DNA from: Bacillota bacterium
Lineage (GTDB): Bacteria; Bacillota; Clostridia; Clostridiales; Clostridiaceae
Reading direction: 5' to 3'
Assembly (NCBI GenBank): GCA_021781745.1
Contig: JAJXWH010000002.1
Coordinates: forward strand, 133,974 to 197,973
DNA: 64,000 nucleotides
Both the position numbers and the translations under genes were made by a program. Of this stretch, positions 27,366-38,900 are shown in pieces (within the stretch, counting starts at the first letter, position 1; every line of letters begins with the position of its first letter). Under the pieces are notes generated by a model that was not told where the DNA came from, did not search any database, and saw only the letters and a list, made by a program, of their open reading frames with translations.

Positions 27366-29246
27366 TTATTTAATTTCAAGTTTCTTGTTAGTGTTGTTAA
27401 TTAACGCTTCATTTATCACATTAGGCAACTTAAGTATTATTTGAGTATAACACCCTTCCTTAGATTCAATTGTAATACCATATTGCTTTCCGTAAAAAAG
27501 CTTTATTCTGTCACTAACGTTTTTAAGTCCAAGGCCATATCTTTTGTTTACCTTTCCATTTATATGGTTCTGCAGTTCCTGCACTTTGTTTATATCCATT
27601 CCTTTTCCATCATCCATCACATTTAAATATAAATATGATTCATCTGTTTCAACAGATATAGAAATACTTCCATTTTCACTCATTAATTTTTCTGAAAGAC
27701 CATGCTTCAATGCATTTTCTACTAAAGGTTGAATAGTTAATTTTAATATTTCTCTATGAAAAAATTTAACATCAATATCAATCTTTAAAATTATTTCAAA
27801 GTCATATCTAAGAGTCATTAATGATATATAATTCTTAATATGGCTTATTTCTTCACTTAGTGGCACAAACTCATTGTTCCATTTCATGTTATACCTCATC
27901 ATATCACCTAAGGCTGCCAAACAATCCGATACCATATAATTCTCTTCAACTAGTGCCATCATCCTAATATTTTCAAGAGTATTATATAAAAAGTGTGAAT
28001 CTATTTGAGTTTTTAATGCTTTCAACTCTGCTTCCTTGGTTATTATTTCTTTATTTATGCTATCCTTAATCAGTGTATCTATAGTTTTCATCATCTGCCT
28101 AAAGTTATGAGCAAGTACTCCTACTTCATCATTACCATATACTTCTATGCTCGGCATTAAATCTCCAGTTCTCACTTGCTTAACTGCAGAGATTATTTTA
28201 TATAATCTTTTGAGAATAGTTTTAGTTGCATAATATACAACTACAGATAAAAGCAGCAGTAAAAAAACAGAGCCCCAAATAACCACGTGTCTAGAGTTTT
28301 TGATTTCTTGCGAAATATTGTTTAATGGTATAACACTTACCAAATAATTGTTCGGAATCGGCGACTCTTTGTATAATATGATATATCCTTCATTGCCTTG
28401 ATTATAATCCACTTCTCCTTTTTCATATTCTAACTTATCTTTAATAAATTCCTGAAACTTTTTTATATCAAAGTTAAAATTTTTAAGTAGTGCACTATTT
28501 TCATCTGTTTCTATATCCATATTTTCCTTATTTACTAACAATATTTGTCCACTTTTCAAATCATCATCTTCATACATTTTAGGAAAGAAGTCTTTAGATC
28601 GCATAGTAACTCTACTAATCCCTAAATATTTATCAATAGGATAATTAATTTTCTTATTAAGAGAGACTACTAAATCTTTTGATTCATCATTTAAGGTTGA
28701 TTTAACTACTATATCATTGTCATAGTGATTGACATTCCAATATTCCGCACCATTTTTTTCAATAACTTTTTTATACCAGCCATTATTCATGATTCTATCT
28801 ATTTTATAAAACGTAGGCCAAATCTCATTAACTTCCGAATTGCTGGTAAATATGTTTATTTGTTTAATTGTTGGATTATTATTTTGCAAATTAATTAACT
28901 GTTTATAGGTTGTTTCTCTAAAATCAATTAGTTCCTTTGCTTCTTGATTATTATTACCTTGTAAATATCCCATTACTTTATTATCTGATTCTATAGAGTT
29001 AATTATATTTCGCATTATGTACACATTCTTTTCAACGCTATCATATTCAGTACTAAGATCATAATTAGCTCTACTTATTGCATTATGCTTCGCATTATTT
29101 GAAAGTGAATGAAATATATATATAGAAAATAATAGTATTGGAATACCGATAATGAATATATATGTAGTGATTAATTTTTTTATTAAACTTTCATTATTTA
29201 GCACTTGCTTAATTTTTCCCAACAAAATCACAATATTATTTTTCAT
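27366..29246 (-). CDS. YesM-type membrane sensor histidine kinase
   Basis: A 626-residue kinase of the LytS/YesM class. It has a first span near residues 20-45, an extracellular sensing domain of about 260 residues, a second span near 315-335 (VVIWGSVFLLLLLSVVVYYA), a HAMP domain, the His_kinase motif KTQIDSHFLYNTLENIRMMA with the phosphorylated His, and an ATPase domain (QPLVENALKHGL; DDGKGMD; YGLGLKNV). It phosphorylates the response regulator encoded 21 bases downstream. The tethered binding protein encoded upstream may present sugar to its outer domain. AGGAG precedes ATG. Confidence 0.92.
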   Translation of the reverse strand: MKNNIVILLGKIKQVLNNESLIKKLITTYIFIIGIPILLFSIYIFHSLSNNAKHNAISRANYDLSTEYDSVEKNVYIMRNIINSIESDNKVMGYLQGNNNQEAKELIDFRETTYKQLINLQNNNPTIKQINIFTSNSEVNEIWPTFYKIDRIMNNGWYKKVIEKNGAEYWNVNHYDNDIVVKSTLNDESKDLVVSLNKKINYPIDKYLGISRVTMRSKDFFPKMYEDDDLKSGQILLVNKENMDIETDENSALLKNFNFDIKKFQEFIKDKLEYEKGEVDYNQGNEGYIILYKESPIPNNYLVSVIPLNNISQEIKNSRHVVIWGSVFLLLLLSVVVYYATKTILKRLYKIISAVKQVRTGDLMPSIEVYGNDEVGVLAHNFRQMMKTIDTLIKDSINKEIITKEAELKALKTQIDSHFLYNTLENIRMMALVEENYMVSDCLAALGDMMRYNMKWNNEFVPLSEEISHIKNYISLMTLRYDFEIILKIDIDVKFFHREILKLTIQPLVENALKHGLSEKLMSENGSISISVETDESYLYLNVMDDGKGMDINKVQELQNHINGKVNKRYGLGLKNVSDRIKLFYGKQYGITIESKEGCYTQIILKLPNVINEALINNTNKKLEIK

Positions 29247-29267
29247 TTAAGCAGCTCCTATTTCCAT

Positions 29268-30902
29268 TCATTTAACTACATTTAGCTTTTTCTTATTTTC
29301 TTCATATTTTTGCTGAACATATCTTTGTATCTTATCCCAACCCTGTTCTTTTCTATATGTAATAAATTCATTTAATATTCTATCAAATTCATCCTCATTC
29401 TTAGCTATAAGTAAATTTTTCAAAGTGCTTCCCCACATTATATTTATTCTAGAGAACGCTACTCCTTCCTCACTATCTCCATATGGATATATGTTATCAA
29501 ATAAAGAATAATTATATGTCTTGCCCTTTGCCCAATCACTTATCATTTTTATCGCTTCTTCACTGGGCGGTGTCCATTTCTGTACCAAATCCCCGTCTTC
29601 CAGCATCCAATAAGTGCTTTCCGCACCATACTTGTTATCAAAAGCTATTCTATCCTTATTTAGTAAATCGACAACTTCAGGTTTAAACTGTTCTTTTCCA
29701 TCAATTTCATCCCAGGTAAAACCTTTTATTCCTAAATATAAATCTTTATTGCCCTCTTCACTAATTAAATAACTTAAAAACCTTATAGCTCTCTTTGGGT
29801 CTTTGCATGTTTTTGAAATCAGAGTAACTGTCCATCCCGAAATACTGTCTCCTGCGAGTTTAGGTGGGTCACCTTTAGAGTTTGAAGGCCCATCAATTGC
29901 CATATATATTTTATTTTTATCCTTAGAATATAATTCTAGTTGCTGAGCAGACATATCAGAACTTTGATAAAGCATTGCAAAATATCTTCCTTCTGTAATA
30001 TTTTCTTCTATCTGAGCTCTTTTATCTACAAATATTTCCTTTGAAAGCAATCCTTTCTCATTAGCTGTTCGTAATGTTTTTAACCATCTTATGTAGTCTT
30101 TATCTGTAATTTTATCATATACTTTACCATTTTCTTCTCGTGGAACTGCTAAAAAATTTGGTAAAATACTATCTAACGAAAGATTTCCGTCGTCATTAAA
30201 CTCATGAAATCCTAATGGTATCAATTCTTTACCATCAACGATTGGAAATTGTTTTTTTGCTCTTTCAAGCGCACTCAAAAATGCCTCTGGTGTGCTCATA
30301 TCTGGTTTTCCTAAAGCTTCATAAATATCTTTTCTAACTAAAAATGTTTGATTAGATGGTTTTTCTTCTTTATAATTATTAAAGTCATTTACCGGACTGG
30401 AGAAATTAGGATAGCAATAAACATGTCCATCACTTTGTCTATACCAGTCTAATTTTTGTTTATCTGCCACTTTAATAAAGTATGCATCGTATTGTTCTGA
30501 TAATTTGTCAAGAGGTAGTGCTAAACCGTTTTCTATAACTCTTTTATATCCATCATCTTGGGAACTTAGTGTAATAAAATCTGGCAATTTACCTGTTTCA
30601 ATCATAGAATTTAGTTTTTCTGCCTCATCACCGCTTGGAGTTATTAAATTTAAGCTAACACCTGTTTTATCAGTAACATATTTCGAAACTGGATTAGTCC
30701 CCCATTTAGTTTGAAACCATGAAAAATCAATGTACCAATCAAATGTTATTGGTGTTGTATCTGCTTTCCATCCTTCCTCATCATATTTATTATTAACTGC
30801 ATTATCTATTTTCTTATCGAATAGGGCATATACTGTAAAAAATACAGAAAGTGCAGTTAAAATCATAATCCCTCTATAAACCTTTACATTTGGGCTTTTC
30901 AT
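29268..30902 (-). CDS. Membrane-tethered solute-binding protein (LplA/YtcQ-like), likely sensory
   Basis: A 544-residue extracellular binding-protein homologue held by an uncleaved N-terminal helix (about residues 8-26, RGIMILTALSVFFTVYALF) instead of a lipobox. The body has ITFDWYIDFSWFQTKWG, SGDEAEKLNSMIETGKLPDF and a C-terminal RKEQGWDKIQRYVQQKYEEN, typical of large LplA/YtcQ-type proteins. It has no adjacent permease but directly precedes the kinase gene by 21 bases, so a role as the sugar-sensing partner of the kinase is plausible, as described for XylFII-LytS-YesN in clostridia. GGGGGA precedes the ATG at 30900-30902; the longer frame to 30932 lacks a ribosome site. Confidence 0.85.
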   Translation of the reverse strand: MKSPNVKVYRGIMILTALSVFFTVYALFDKKIDNAVNNKYDEEGWKADTTPITFDWYIDFSWFQTKWGTNPVSKYVTDKTGVSLNLITPSGDEAEKLNSMIETGKLPDFITLSSQDDGYKRVIENGLALPLDKLSEQYDAYFIKVADKQKLDWYRQSDGHVYCYPNFSSPVNDFNNYKEEKPSNQTFLVRKDIYEALGKPDMSTPEAFLSALERAKKQFPIVDGKELIPLGFHEFNDDGNLSLDSILPNFLAVPREENGKVYDKITDKDYIRWLKTLRTANEKGLLSKEIFVDKRAQIEENITEGRYFAMLYQSSDMSAQQLELYSKDKNKIYMAIDGPSNSKGDPPKLAGDSISGWTVTLISKTCKDPKRAIRFLSYLISEEGNKDLYLGIKGFTWDEIDGKEQFKPEVVDLLNKDRIAFDNKYGAESTYWMLEDGDLVQKWTPPSEEAIKMISDWAKGKTYNYSLFDNIYPYGDSEEGVAFSRINIMWGSTLKNLLIAKNEDEFDRILNEFITYRKEQGWDKIQRYVQQKYEENKKKLNVVK

Positions 30903-31089
30903 AAATAATCCCCCATTATAAGGTACTGCCAAAGTTTTATACTTATCAAAGACAGTAACTCTTTATTTTTCTTGTTTTTTTATATAGATAACTTGAATCA
31001 CTAAGAAGTTAAAATATTTTATTGTTACAACTTTAGAGTTATAAACTAAAAAAAGTTTTATCATTATTAATTTGAATATGTTTGCAATC

Positions 31090-31119
31090 ATTATAACACT
31101 TATAGTAATAACATAACAA
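31090..31119 (-). promoter_or_regulatory. Candidate sigma-A promoter of the sensor operon
   Basis: TTGTTA and TATAAT on the minus strand are separated by 18 bases, about 190 bases before the binding-protein start. Confidence 0.45.
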
Positions 31120-31198
31120 TAATTACAATATAATATTTCATGTTTCACATCAAAACATTTTCAACCCAATTTAAAGAAAATAATTATAAACAAAAGAA

Positions 31199-31234
31199 CT
31201 ATGAAGTATAATTAAAAACTAATTTACTTCATAG
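31199..31234 (-). terminator. Terminator after the rlmD-like gene
   Basis: A perfect 10-bp stem CTATGAAGTA / TACTTCATAG with a 16-base loop. T-rich sequence follows on both strands (TTCTTTTG on the minus strand), so it may act in both directions. It marks the boundary between housekeeping genes and the glucan locus. Confidence 0.65.
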
Positions 31235-31364
31235 CTCTCTTTTTCACATATTTATTTTCATTATTATATATTTACTTTTATTATATCAAATTTCTACTCT
31301 AACTTTCTCAATGAATAATTTCTTTAGTTCTAAAGACATCATTATTTATGTTAAATATAAAAGC

Positions 31365-32747
31365 TTATAGATCCTTAAATAAGTTCTTGCGATACATTAC
31401 TACTACACACTCAACATGCTTTGTGTTTGGAAACATGTCTACTGGCTGAACCTCTAATGTTTTGTATTCCATCTCTTCTAAATGCTTTAAATCCCTTGCT
31501 AAAGTTCCAGGATCACAAGAAACATATACTATTCTTTCTGGCTTTGCTCTCCCTATAGCCTCCAGTAGCCTAACATCGCAGCCTTTTCTTGGTGGATCTA
31601 CAACTATTACATCTGGCTTAATTCCTTCCTTTATCAACCGTGGAATTACTTCCTCGGATTTACCTACATAAAATTTAGAGTTATCTATTGTATTAGCTCT
31701 AGCATTATTCACAGCATCTTCGATTGCTTGTTCTACAATTTCTACTCCATGAACCTTTTTTGCTTTTTGAGATAGAAATAATGTTATTGTACCAGTACCG
31801 CAATAAGCATCAAATACAATTTCATTTCCATTTAGATCAGCATACTCCAGTGCTTTTCCATAAAGAATTTCTGTTTGAATTGGATTCACTTGAAAGAAAG
31901 ATAAGGGTGATATATTAAACTTATATTGCCCAATATAGTCGGAAATATAGTCTTGCCCCCATAAAGTAATATTCTTATCTCCAAGAACTACGTTTGTGTC
32001 TTTATTATTAATATTTTGAATCAAACTCTTTAAATTTATAATTTCATTCTTTAGCTTACTTATCAGTTCCTCCTTATAAGGAATCTCCTTATCTGTAGTA
32101 ACCAATACGACCATAACTTCATTAGTCTTAAAACCTTTTCTAATCATTATGTTTCTAATTAAACCTTGCTCAAAAAATACTCCATCCTTTTTAGCTGGAG
32201 ATATTGCATTTTTCATCATCCAAGACCTTATTATTTCTATAATTCTATCGCTTGCTTTATCTTGGATCTGACAACTATTCACATTAACTATCTCATGAGT
32301 TTTTTCACTAAAAAATCCTATAGAAAGTTCATTTTCTTTTGACCCCACTGAAAATATTGCTTTATTCCTATATCTATATGGATTTTTCATTCCTATTGGA
32401 TATTTAACAATTTTTCCGTCCAGTCCAGCAATTCTTTCTATACAGTCTTTTACTCTATTATATTTAAAGTCTAACTGCCCTTCATAACTTAAATGCATTA
32501 AAGTACAGCCACCACATTTTTCATAATCAATACATTCAGGTGATTTTCTTTCATTGGATTTTTCTAATATTTCTAGAAGTCTTCCATGAGCATAGTTTTT
32601 CTTACTTTTAATTATCTCAGCCTTTACAGTTTCACCTTTTAATGCTCCAGGTATAAAAATAGGATATCTATTTATTTTTGCGACACCTTCTCCTTCATAA
32701 CCGAGGGAATCAATTTTTACAATATATTCTTTATTATTTTCTATCAC
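31365..32747 (-). CDS. rlmD: 23S rRNA (uracil-5-)-methyltransferase, RlmD/RlmCD (TrmA) family
   Basis: A 460-residue SAM-dependent methyltransferase that makes 5-methyluridine in 23S rRNA. An N-terminal TRAM domain ([20 protein letters not shown]) is followed by an iron-sulfur-type Cys cluster ([10 protein letters not shown]), then the SAM-binding fold ([14 protein letters not shown]), the [10 protein letters not shown] motif and the nucleophile region [15 protein letters not shown]. Length is usual. Paralogues in Firmicutes modify different uridines, so the exact site is not certain. The start is a GTG with AAGGA 9 bases before it. Confidence 0.88.
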   Translation of the reverse strand: MIENNKEYIVKIDSLGYEGEGVAKINRYPIFIPGALKGETVKAEIIKSKKNYAHGRLLEILEKSNERKSPECIDYEKCGGCTLMHLSYEGQLDFKYNRVKDCIERIAGLDGKIVKYPIGMKNPYRYRNKAIFSVGSKENELSIGFFSEKTHEIVNVNSCQIQDKASDRIIEIIRSWMMKNAISPAKKDGVFFEQGLIRNIMIRKGFKTNEVMVVLVTTDKEIPYKEELISKLKNEIINLKSLIQNINNKDTNVVLGDKNITLWGQDYISDYIGQYKFNISPLSFFQVNPIQTEILYGKALEYADLNGNEIVFDAYCGTGTITLFLSQKAKKVHGVEIVEQAIEDAVNNARANTIDNSKFYVGKSEEVIPRLIKEGIKPDVIVVDPPRKGCDVRLLEAIGRAKPERIVYVSCDPGTLARDLKHLEEMEYKTLEVQPVDMFPNTKHVECVVVMYRKNLFKDL

Positions 32748-32773
32748 ATAAACACGTCCTTAATTATATTTTA

Positions 32774-32798
32774 CAAAAAAAGAGCACCTTTCGGTGCC
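32774..32798 (-). terminator. Hairpin with T run just upstream of the rlmD-like gene
   Basis: GCACC / GGTGC with a GAAA loop, followed on the minus strand by seven T, about 28 bases before the rlmD-like start codon. It is a second terminator-like structure after that of pyk. It could be a backup terminator or an attenuator in the gene's own leader. No T-box or known riboswitch core was seen above it. Confidence 0.55.
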
Positions 32799-32979
32799 AA
32801 TACAGAATCAGTTGCCATTTAATTCCATAATCATAAATTATTATTTCTCTTTATGAGCAATAATATACATTATATATTAAATACCATCTAGATAATTGTT
32901 AATTTTTTGTTAACTTTTTATAACAAGTAATAAATTTCTATGACCTACTTAAAATTGTCGTATAAATCTCACAAATTAC

Positions 32980-33017
32980 AAAAAAGGCCTTGAGTAAAAT
33001 ATACCAAAGCCTTTTTT
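32980..33017 (-). terminator. Terminator of the pfkA-pyk operon
   Basis: Stem AAAAAAAGGCtTTG / CAAgGCCTTTTTT on the minus strand with a 12-base loop and terminal T run, about 28 bases after the pyk stop. Confidence 0.85.
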
Positions 33018-33045
33018 TTATATATGAAAAATTATGTTTTATAAA

Positions 33046-34467
33046 TTATTTAACAATGCTAACTTTTAATAGGTTAGTTGCTCCAACTTCATTAACAGGA
33101 ACTCCAGCTGCTAAAACAACTGTATCTCCTTCTTTAACAAATTCATAAGTCTTAGCTATTTCTACTGATTTTTCTAACATTTCATCAGTTGATACCATTT
33201 TATCAGCAACTATAGGATATACTCCCCATGAGAAAGCTAATTGTCTAGCAACTACTTCGTCTGGAGTAACAGCTATAATTGGACATTCTGGTCTGCATTG
33301 AGATATTCTCTTTGCTGTAGCACCAGTTTGAGTTGAAGAAATTATAGCATTTGCTTGTAATTCATTAGCTGCATTACTAGCTGCTCTTGAAATAACTCCT
33401 GAAATAGCAGGTGTATGAGATTTAGCAGCTGAAACTGCTACCTTGTAAGTTAATTGCTTTTCAGTTTCTTCAGCAATTTTAGCCATTGTAGCTACAGCTT
33501 CTACTGGGTAATCTCCATTAGCACTTTCTCCTGATAACATGATTGCATCAGTACCATCTAATATAGCATTAGCCACGTCTGAAACTTCAGCTCTTGTTGG
33601 TCTTGGATTTCTCATCATAGAATCTAACATTTGAGTTGCAGTTACAACTGGCTTACCAGCAGTATTACATTTTTCAATAATCATCTTTTGAACTGCAGGA
33701 ACTTGTTCTATTGGAATTTCAACTCCAAGATCTCCTCTAGCTACCATTATAAGGTCAGAAGCTTCTAAGATTGAATCGATGTTATCAACACCTTCTTGGT
33801 TCTCAATCTTTGAACAAATTAATATTCTTTCTCCGCCATTTTCATCAAGTATCTTTCTGATAGTTTCTACGTCAGCTGCTTTTCTTATAAATGAAGCTGC
33901 AATCATAGTAACTCCAACTTGGCATCCAAAGATTAAATCGCTTTTATCTTTTTCAGTAAGAGCTGGTAATTTAATAGATACTCCTGGTACATTAACACCT
34001 TTATGTGTTCCAACTACTCCAGTGTTTTGAACTTCACACTTTATAGCATTTCCTTCAATTGATTTAACAGTTAATCCAACTAAACCATCGTCTATTAAAA
34101 TAGTATTTCCTGGTTTAACATCATTTGCTAGTCCTTCATATGTAACAGCACATTTAGTAGTATCACCAACTACTGACATATCTCCAGCATATACTGTAAA
34201 TTCTGTACCTTTAGTTAATTCAACCTTATTTGGTTCAAATTTACCTGTTCTAATTTCTGGCCCTTTAGTATCAAGAATTATAGCAATTTCTCTGTTTAAT
34301 TTCTTAGATAATTCTTTAACCTTTGCAATTCTTCCACCATGTTCTTCATGATCACCATGTGAAAAATTATGTCTTGATGCATTCATGCCTGCAAGCATAA
34401 CCTTTTCTAATATTTCCATATCTTCACTTGCTGGACCAATAGTACAAATCATTTTAGTTTTTCTCAT
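33046..34467 (-). CDS. pyk: Pyruvate kinase
   Basis: Pyruvate kinase of 473 residues, converting phosphoenolpyruvate and ADP to pyruvate and ATP at the end of glycolysis. Visible are the N-terminal RKTKMICTIGPAS, GMNASRHNFSHG, the active-site block VARGDLGVEIP, and TATQMLDSMMRNPRPTRAEV. It lacks the extra C-terminal PEP-utiliser domain found in Bacillus pyruvate kinase. It follows pfkA by 67 bases, forming the common clostridial pfkA-pyk operon. GAGGAG before the ATG at 34465-34467 sets the start; 13 further in-frame residues upstream are not part of the family. Confidence 0.96.
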   Translation of the reverse strand: MRKTKMICTIGPASEDMEILEKVMLAGMNASRHNFSHGDHEEHGGRIAKVKELSKKLNREIAIILDTKGPEIRTGKFEPNKVELTKGTEFTVYAGDMSVVGDTTKCAVTYEGLANDVKPGNTILIDDGLVGLTVKSIEGNAIKCEVQNTGVVGTHKGVNVPGVSIKLPALTEKDKSDLIFGCQVGVTMIAASFIRKAADVETIRKILDENGGERILICSKIENQEGVDNIDSILEASDLIMVARGDLGVEIPIEQVPAVQKMIIEKCNTAGKPVVTATQMLDSMMRNPRPTRAEVSDVANAILDGTDAIMLSGESANGDYPVEAVATMAKIAEETEKQLTYKVAVSAAKSHTPAISGVISRAASNAANELQANAIISSTQTGATAKRISQCRPECPIIAVTPDEVVARQLAFSWGVYPIVADKMVSTDEMLEKSVEIAKTYEFVKEGDTVVLAAGVPVNEVGATNLLKVSIVK

Positions 34468-34534
34468 TAAACTAACACTCCTCTTTCTTGGATTAATATA
34501 TAGCATTTATATAAATAAACTATAGGCTTAATAA

Positions 34535-35491
34535 CTATGATAATACTTGAGCAATATCATATAATTCTTTATCAAATTTGCTTTCCATATCTAAAGCTTC
34601 ATCTATATCTTGGTCAATAATCTTATTATCTCTAATTCCAATTACTCTTGAAGTTAATCCTTCTAATAATACTTCTACTGCCTTAGCACCCATTCTTGAG
34701 GCTAATACTCTATCTGTAGCACTAGGACTTCCACCTCTTTGAATATGACCTAATATTGTTGCTCTTGTTTCTATTCCTGTTACTTCTTCTACATATTTTG
34801 CAAGATCAAATGCTCCTCCAATTCCTTCTGCAAGGATAATTAAATTGTGCATCTTTCCTTTGTTTTTACCTTCTAAAATAGTCCTACAAAGTGCATCTTT
34901 ATCAAAGTCTATTTCTGGGATTATTATTGCTTCTGCTCCACCACATATACCAGCGTATAAAGATAAATCCCCACAATCTCTACCCATAACTTCTACAATT
35001 GAAACTCTTTCATGTGAAGTTGAAGTATCTCTGATTTTGTTAATTGCATCTACAACAGTATTTAAGGCTGTATCAAACCCTAAAGTAAAATCTGTATAAG
35101 CTAAATCATTATCTATTGTTCCTGGAATTCCTATTGTTTTTATTCCAAGTTTTGATAATAATTTTGCTCCAGTAAATGATCCATCTCCACCGATTACTAC
35201 TAAAGCTTCTACGCCATAAGCTTGTAGAATTTTAGCAGCTTTTTTTCTTACTTCTTCATTTTTAAACTCAGGACATCTAGCAGTTCTTAGGATTGTTCCA
35301 CCTCTTTGAATTATATCAGATACTGAATTTCTATCCATACTGAATAGTTCTCCATTGATTAATCCACTATATCCTCTTTGCACACCCATAACTTCAATTC
35401 CGTTATGAAGCGCAGTTCTTACTACTGCTCTAATTGCAGCATTCATTCCTGGTGCATCTCCACCACTTGTTAACACAGCTATCTTTTTCAT
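34535..35491 (-). CDS. pfkA: ATP-dependent 6-phosphofructokinase
   Basis: Phosphofructokinase of 319 residues, the committed step of glycolysis. The ATP site starts [30 protein letters not shown] and the catalytic [15 protein letters not shown] follow; [16 protein letters not shown] completes the fructose-6-phosphate site. It has the usual length of the bacterial allosteric enzyme. AAGGAGG before the ATG at 35489-35491 sets the start; the open frame extends 19 codons further without support. First gene of the pfkA-pyk operon. Confidence 0.96.
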   Translation of the reverse strand: MKKIAVLTSGGDAPGMNAAIRAVVRTALHNGIEVMGVQRGYSGLINGELFSMDRNSVSDIIQRGGTILRTARCPEFKNEEVRKKAAKILQAYGVEALVVIGGDGSFTGAKLLSKLGIKTIGIPGTIDNDLAYTDFTLGFDTALNTVVDAINKIRDTSTSHERVSIVEVMGRDCGDLSLYAGICGGAEAIIIPEIDFDKDALCRTILEGKNKGKMHNLIILAEGIGGAFDLAKYVEEVTGIETRATILGHIQRGGSPSATDRVLASRMGAKAVEVLLEGLTSRVIGIRDNKIIDQDIDEALDMESKFDKELYDIAQVLS

Positions 35492-35934
35492 AATATATAT
35501 TTCCTCCTTAAATACCGTTAAGGGACCTTTAAGGACCCTTGTGTACATAATATAACCATAATTTATTAATCAAGAATTATTGTACATAAAATTCTAGCAA
35601 TTATCAATCATATTTGACTAATTTCTGATATTATTCTAAAATAAATATCTTAATTTTATGAAAAGTTTTATAGCTCGCATATACTCTCAATTAATCAATT
35701 GGTCTCATATCCAAGCACTTCAAAATTAATATATTTTTGTATAAAATATATTTATTTTAATCAAGGTACTTACTGTATATAAATATAATATTATTTTTAT
35801 TTCTCATTTAATATTAACTCATCTTCTCTATTATACCCAAAAAACGATAAATTAATATAAATTAATATAAATTTTGTCATATTGAGTTCTATAATATTTT
35901 TCATTTATGCATCTGCTATTTATTTATAATCTAA
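35492..35934. other. Leader of pfkA and downstream region of dnaE
   Basis: This 443-base spacer holds the pfkA promoter (35579-35607) and, in its 5' leader, the near-palindrome AAGGGACC-TTTAA-GGACCCTT (35520-35540, one central mismatch). The rest is A+T-rich; no clear terminator for dnaE was found. Confidence 0.6.
35579..35607 (-). promoter_or_regulatory. Candidate sigma-A promoter of pfkA-pyk
   Basis: On the minus strand TTGATA and TACAAT are separated by exactly 17 bases, about 90 bases upstream of the pfkA ATG. Confidence 0.65.
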
Positions 35935-38900
35935 TTATAAATCTTGAACTTTAATATTTTCTTCACCTAAGTCATCTTTTAACAAACTTATAACATCGCT
36001 TTCCAATGAAATCCATCTATCTCTAGGTACTCTGAATTTTTGTTTTTCTTTACTTGCAAATATATAGATAGGTGTATCTCCAAGATATTCTTTTATTAGC
36101 AACTCTTTAAGTTTTTTATTAAGTTCTTTGGCTGCTACAGTATCATCTACTCTTAAATATACTTTCGAAGAATTTATTTTTTCCAAAGGTTCAATACTCT
36201 CACATATAAGCTTAGGTGGTTCATCTTCCTTTAGGCTAAGCCTTCCCTTTACCAGTACCAAGCTGTCTGTTACGCATAAATCTTTAACTTTATCTAAAAT
36301 CTTAGGGAAAACTATTACCTCAATTGTTCCTGATAAATCTTCAAGTTTCAAGAATGCCATTATAGAATTATTTCTAGTTACCTTTTGATTAACACCTGTG
36401 AGTATTCCTCCAAGAATTACTCTGTCATTATCTTGCAAACTATCTTGTCTATTAAACATAGTAATCTCACCTATATCGTCTTCCATAGTTTCATCCAGTG
36501 TTTCTTGAACTAAGAATATTTTAGATATTTCATTAGTCGTCTGCATTTTTAAACTTTGAGCGTAATCATCTAAAGGGTGTCCCGTAATATATAATCCAGT
36601 CATTTCTTTTTCCATTGCGAGCAAATTTCTTTTATTGAATTCTTTGATATTTGGATAGTTAACTTCTGGATTTTTTAATTCTTCACTTGCAAATAAGCTT
36701 ATCTGGCCGTCTATATTCCTTCTTTTATCACTTGAAATATTATCTATTAATTTTTCATGGACAGCTAACATTTTTGATCTAAAAAATTTAAAATCATCTA
36801 AGGCACCAGCTTTTATTAAACATTCCACAGCACGTTTATTTATTGTTGATGGATCCATTTTATTAATAAAATCAACCAAAGATTCAAATTTTCCTTTTTC
36901 TTCTCTAGCTTTAACTATGCCCTCTACAACATTAGCCCCAACATTTTTTACTGCGGCTAATCCAAATCTTATTTTATCACCTTTAACAGTAAATTTCGAA
37001 AAACTTTCATTTATATTCGGCGGTAAAACTTGTATTCCTAATTCCTCTGCAATACCAATATAGTATGCTACCTTTTCATTAATTCCCATAATAGAGTTGA
37101 GCATAGCTGCTATCATTTCCACTGGATAATATTTCATAAGATATGCTGTCTGATACCCTACAACTGCATAAGCTGCTGCATGGGATTTGTTAAAGGCATA
37201 AGATGCAAAATCCATCATAGAATCAAAAATTTTATTAGCTACTTCCTCTGAAATTCCATTTCTTATGCACCCTGGCACTACTACTTCATCATTTTCAACA
37301 ATTCCATAAATGAAATTTTTTCTTTCCTCTTCCATTACCTTATGCTTTTTCTTTGACATTGCCCTTCTAACCATATCACTTCGTCCCATTGAATATCCCG
37401 CAAGTTTTCTAACAATTTCCATTACTTGTTCCTGATATACCATTACTCCATACGTTACATTAAGTATATCTTCTAATTCTTTTGTTTCATATTGAACTTT
37501 TTCAGGATTTCTTTTACATTCTATGTATCTAGGAATTTCTGCCATAGGACCTGGTCTATATAGTGATATTCCTGCAATTATATCTTCTAGTGAATCAGGT
37601 TTTAATTCCTTCATGAATGAAACCATTCCGGCAGATTCTAATTGGAATACACCCGCTGTTCTACCTTCACCTATCATCTTATAAACGTCTTTATCCTCAA
37701 AGTCTATTTTATCTAAATCTATATCTATTCCTCTATTGTCCTTAATCATTTTTAAGGCATCACTCATAACCGTTAAAGTTCTAAGTCCCAAGAAATCCAT
37801 TTTAAGTAGTCCAAGTTCTTCTAAGGTATTCATACCAAATTGAGTTACTATCATTTCATCATTTTTTTGTAATGGAACATATTCTACTAAAGGTCTTGAT
37901 GCTATAACAACCCCTGCTGCATGGGTCGAGGAATGCCTTGGCAGCCCTTCCAAGTCCTTTGATACATCTATTAGTGTTTTTACTCTTTCATCGCTGTCAT
38001 ACGCTGACTTAAGCTCTGGATTTAAATCTAGTGCCTTCTCTATTGTAATACCTGACATAGTTGGTATCATCTTAGCAATTCTATCAACTTCTGCATAGCT
38101 GTAATTCATTGCTCTTCCAACATCTCTTATACATAATCTTGCAGCCATTGTACCAAATGTTATTATTTGTGAAACATTATCTACACCATATTTCTCAACA
38201 ACATAATCAATAACTTCTTGTCTTCTTTCATAGCAAAAATCACTATCGATATCAGGCATAGATACTCTTTCCGGATTTAAAAAACGTTCAAAGATTAAGC
38301 TATACTTAATAGGATCTATCTTAGTAATACCTAATGTATATGCCACTATGGAACCTGCAGCAGATCCCCTACCTGGGCCAGTAGGTATTCCACTTTCGTA
38401 TGAGAATCTAATAAAATCCCAAACAATTAGGAAATAGTCTACATAGCCCATTTGCTTTATTACTTCAAGCTCGTATTCAAGCCTATCTACATATTCTTTG
38501 GCTTCTTCACTTTCTATTGCTATATCGCTAATCTTATTGTAGTCTAATTTTATATCCCTCAACTGCTCAAATATATCATACCTGTCTATCAGACCTTTAT
38601 AACAGGTGTCTCTAAGGTATTGAAAAGGATCTTGCCCTTCTTCTAAAGGAAATTTAGGCAGTTTAGATTCATGGAATTTATATTCGTAGTTACATTGTTC
38701 TGCAATCTTAATGGTATTTTCTATTGCTTCAGGAACATAAGAAAACATATCCCACATTTCTTCCGCTGATTTTAAGTAAAATTGATCTGAAGGATATCTT
38801 CTTCTATGAGGATCATCTATTGTTTTAGCTGTTTGTATGCACATTAAAACATCATGAGATTTGGAGTCTTCTTTGCTTATATAATGGACGTCATTAGTAG

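Larger units (their letters stand above)
30903..31364. other. Leader of the sensor operon and downstream region of the rlmD-like gene
   Basis: This 462-base spacer holds the rlmD-like gene's terminator (31199-31234) and a candidate promoter (31090-31119) for the sensor operon with a leader of about 180 bases. Near the start codon an imperfect hairpin GTTACTGTC / GGCAGTACC (30921-30959) is visible. A 61-codon open frame here is A+T-rich hydrophobic noise with no ribosome site. Confidence 0.6.

Noticed and set aside
30963-31148. 61-codon open frame on the minus strand
   Set aside because: It is a low-complexity, A+T-rich hydrophobic frame without ribosome site and overlaps the operon leader.
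32748-32979. T-box or other riboswitch before the rlmD-like gene
   Set aside because: No T-box core (AGGGTGGNACCGCG-like) or other known riboswitch core could be found; only the simple hairpin is present.
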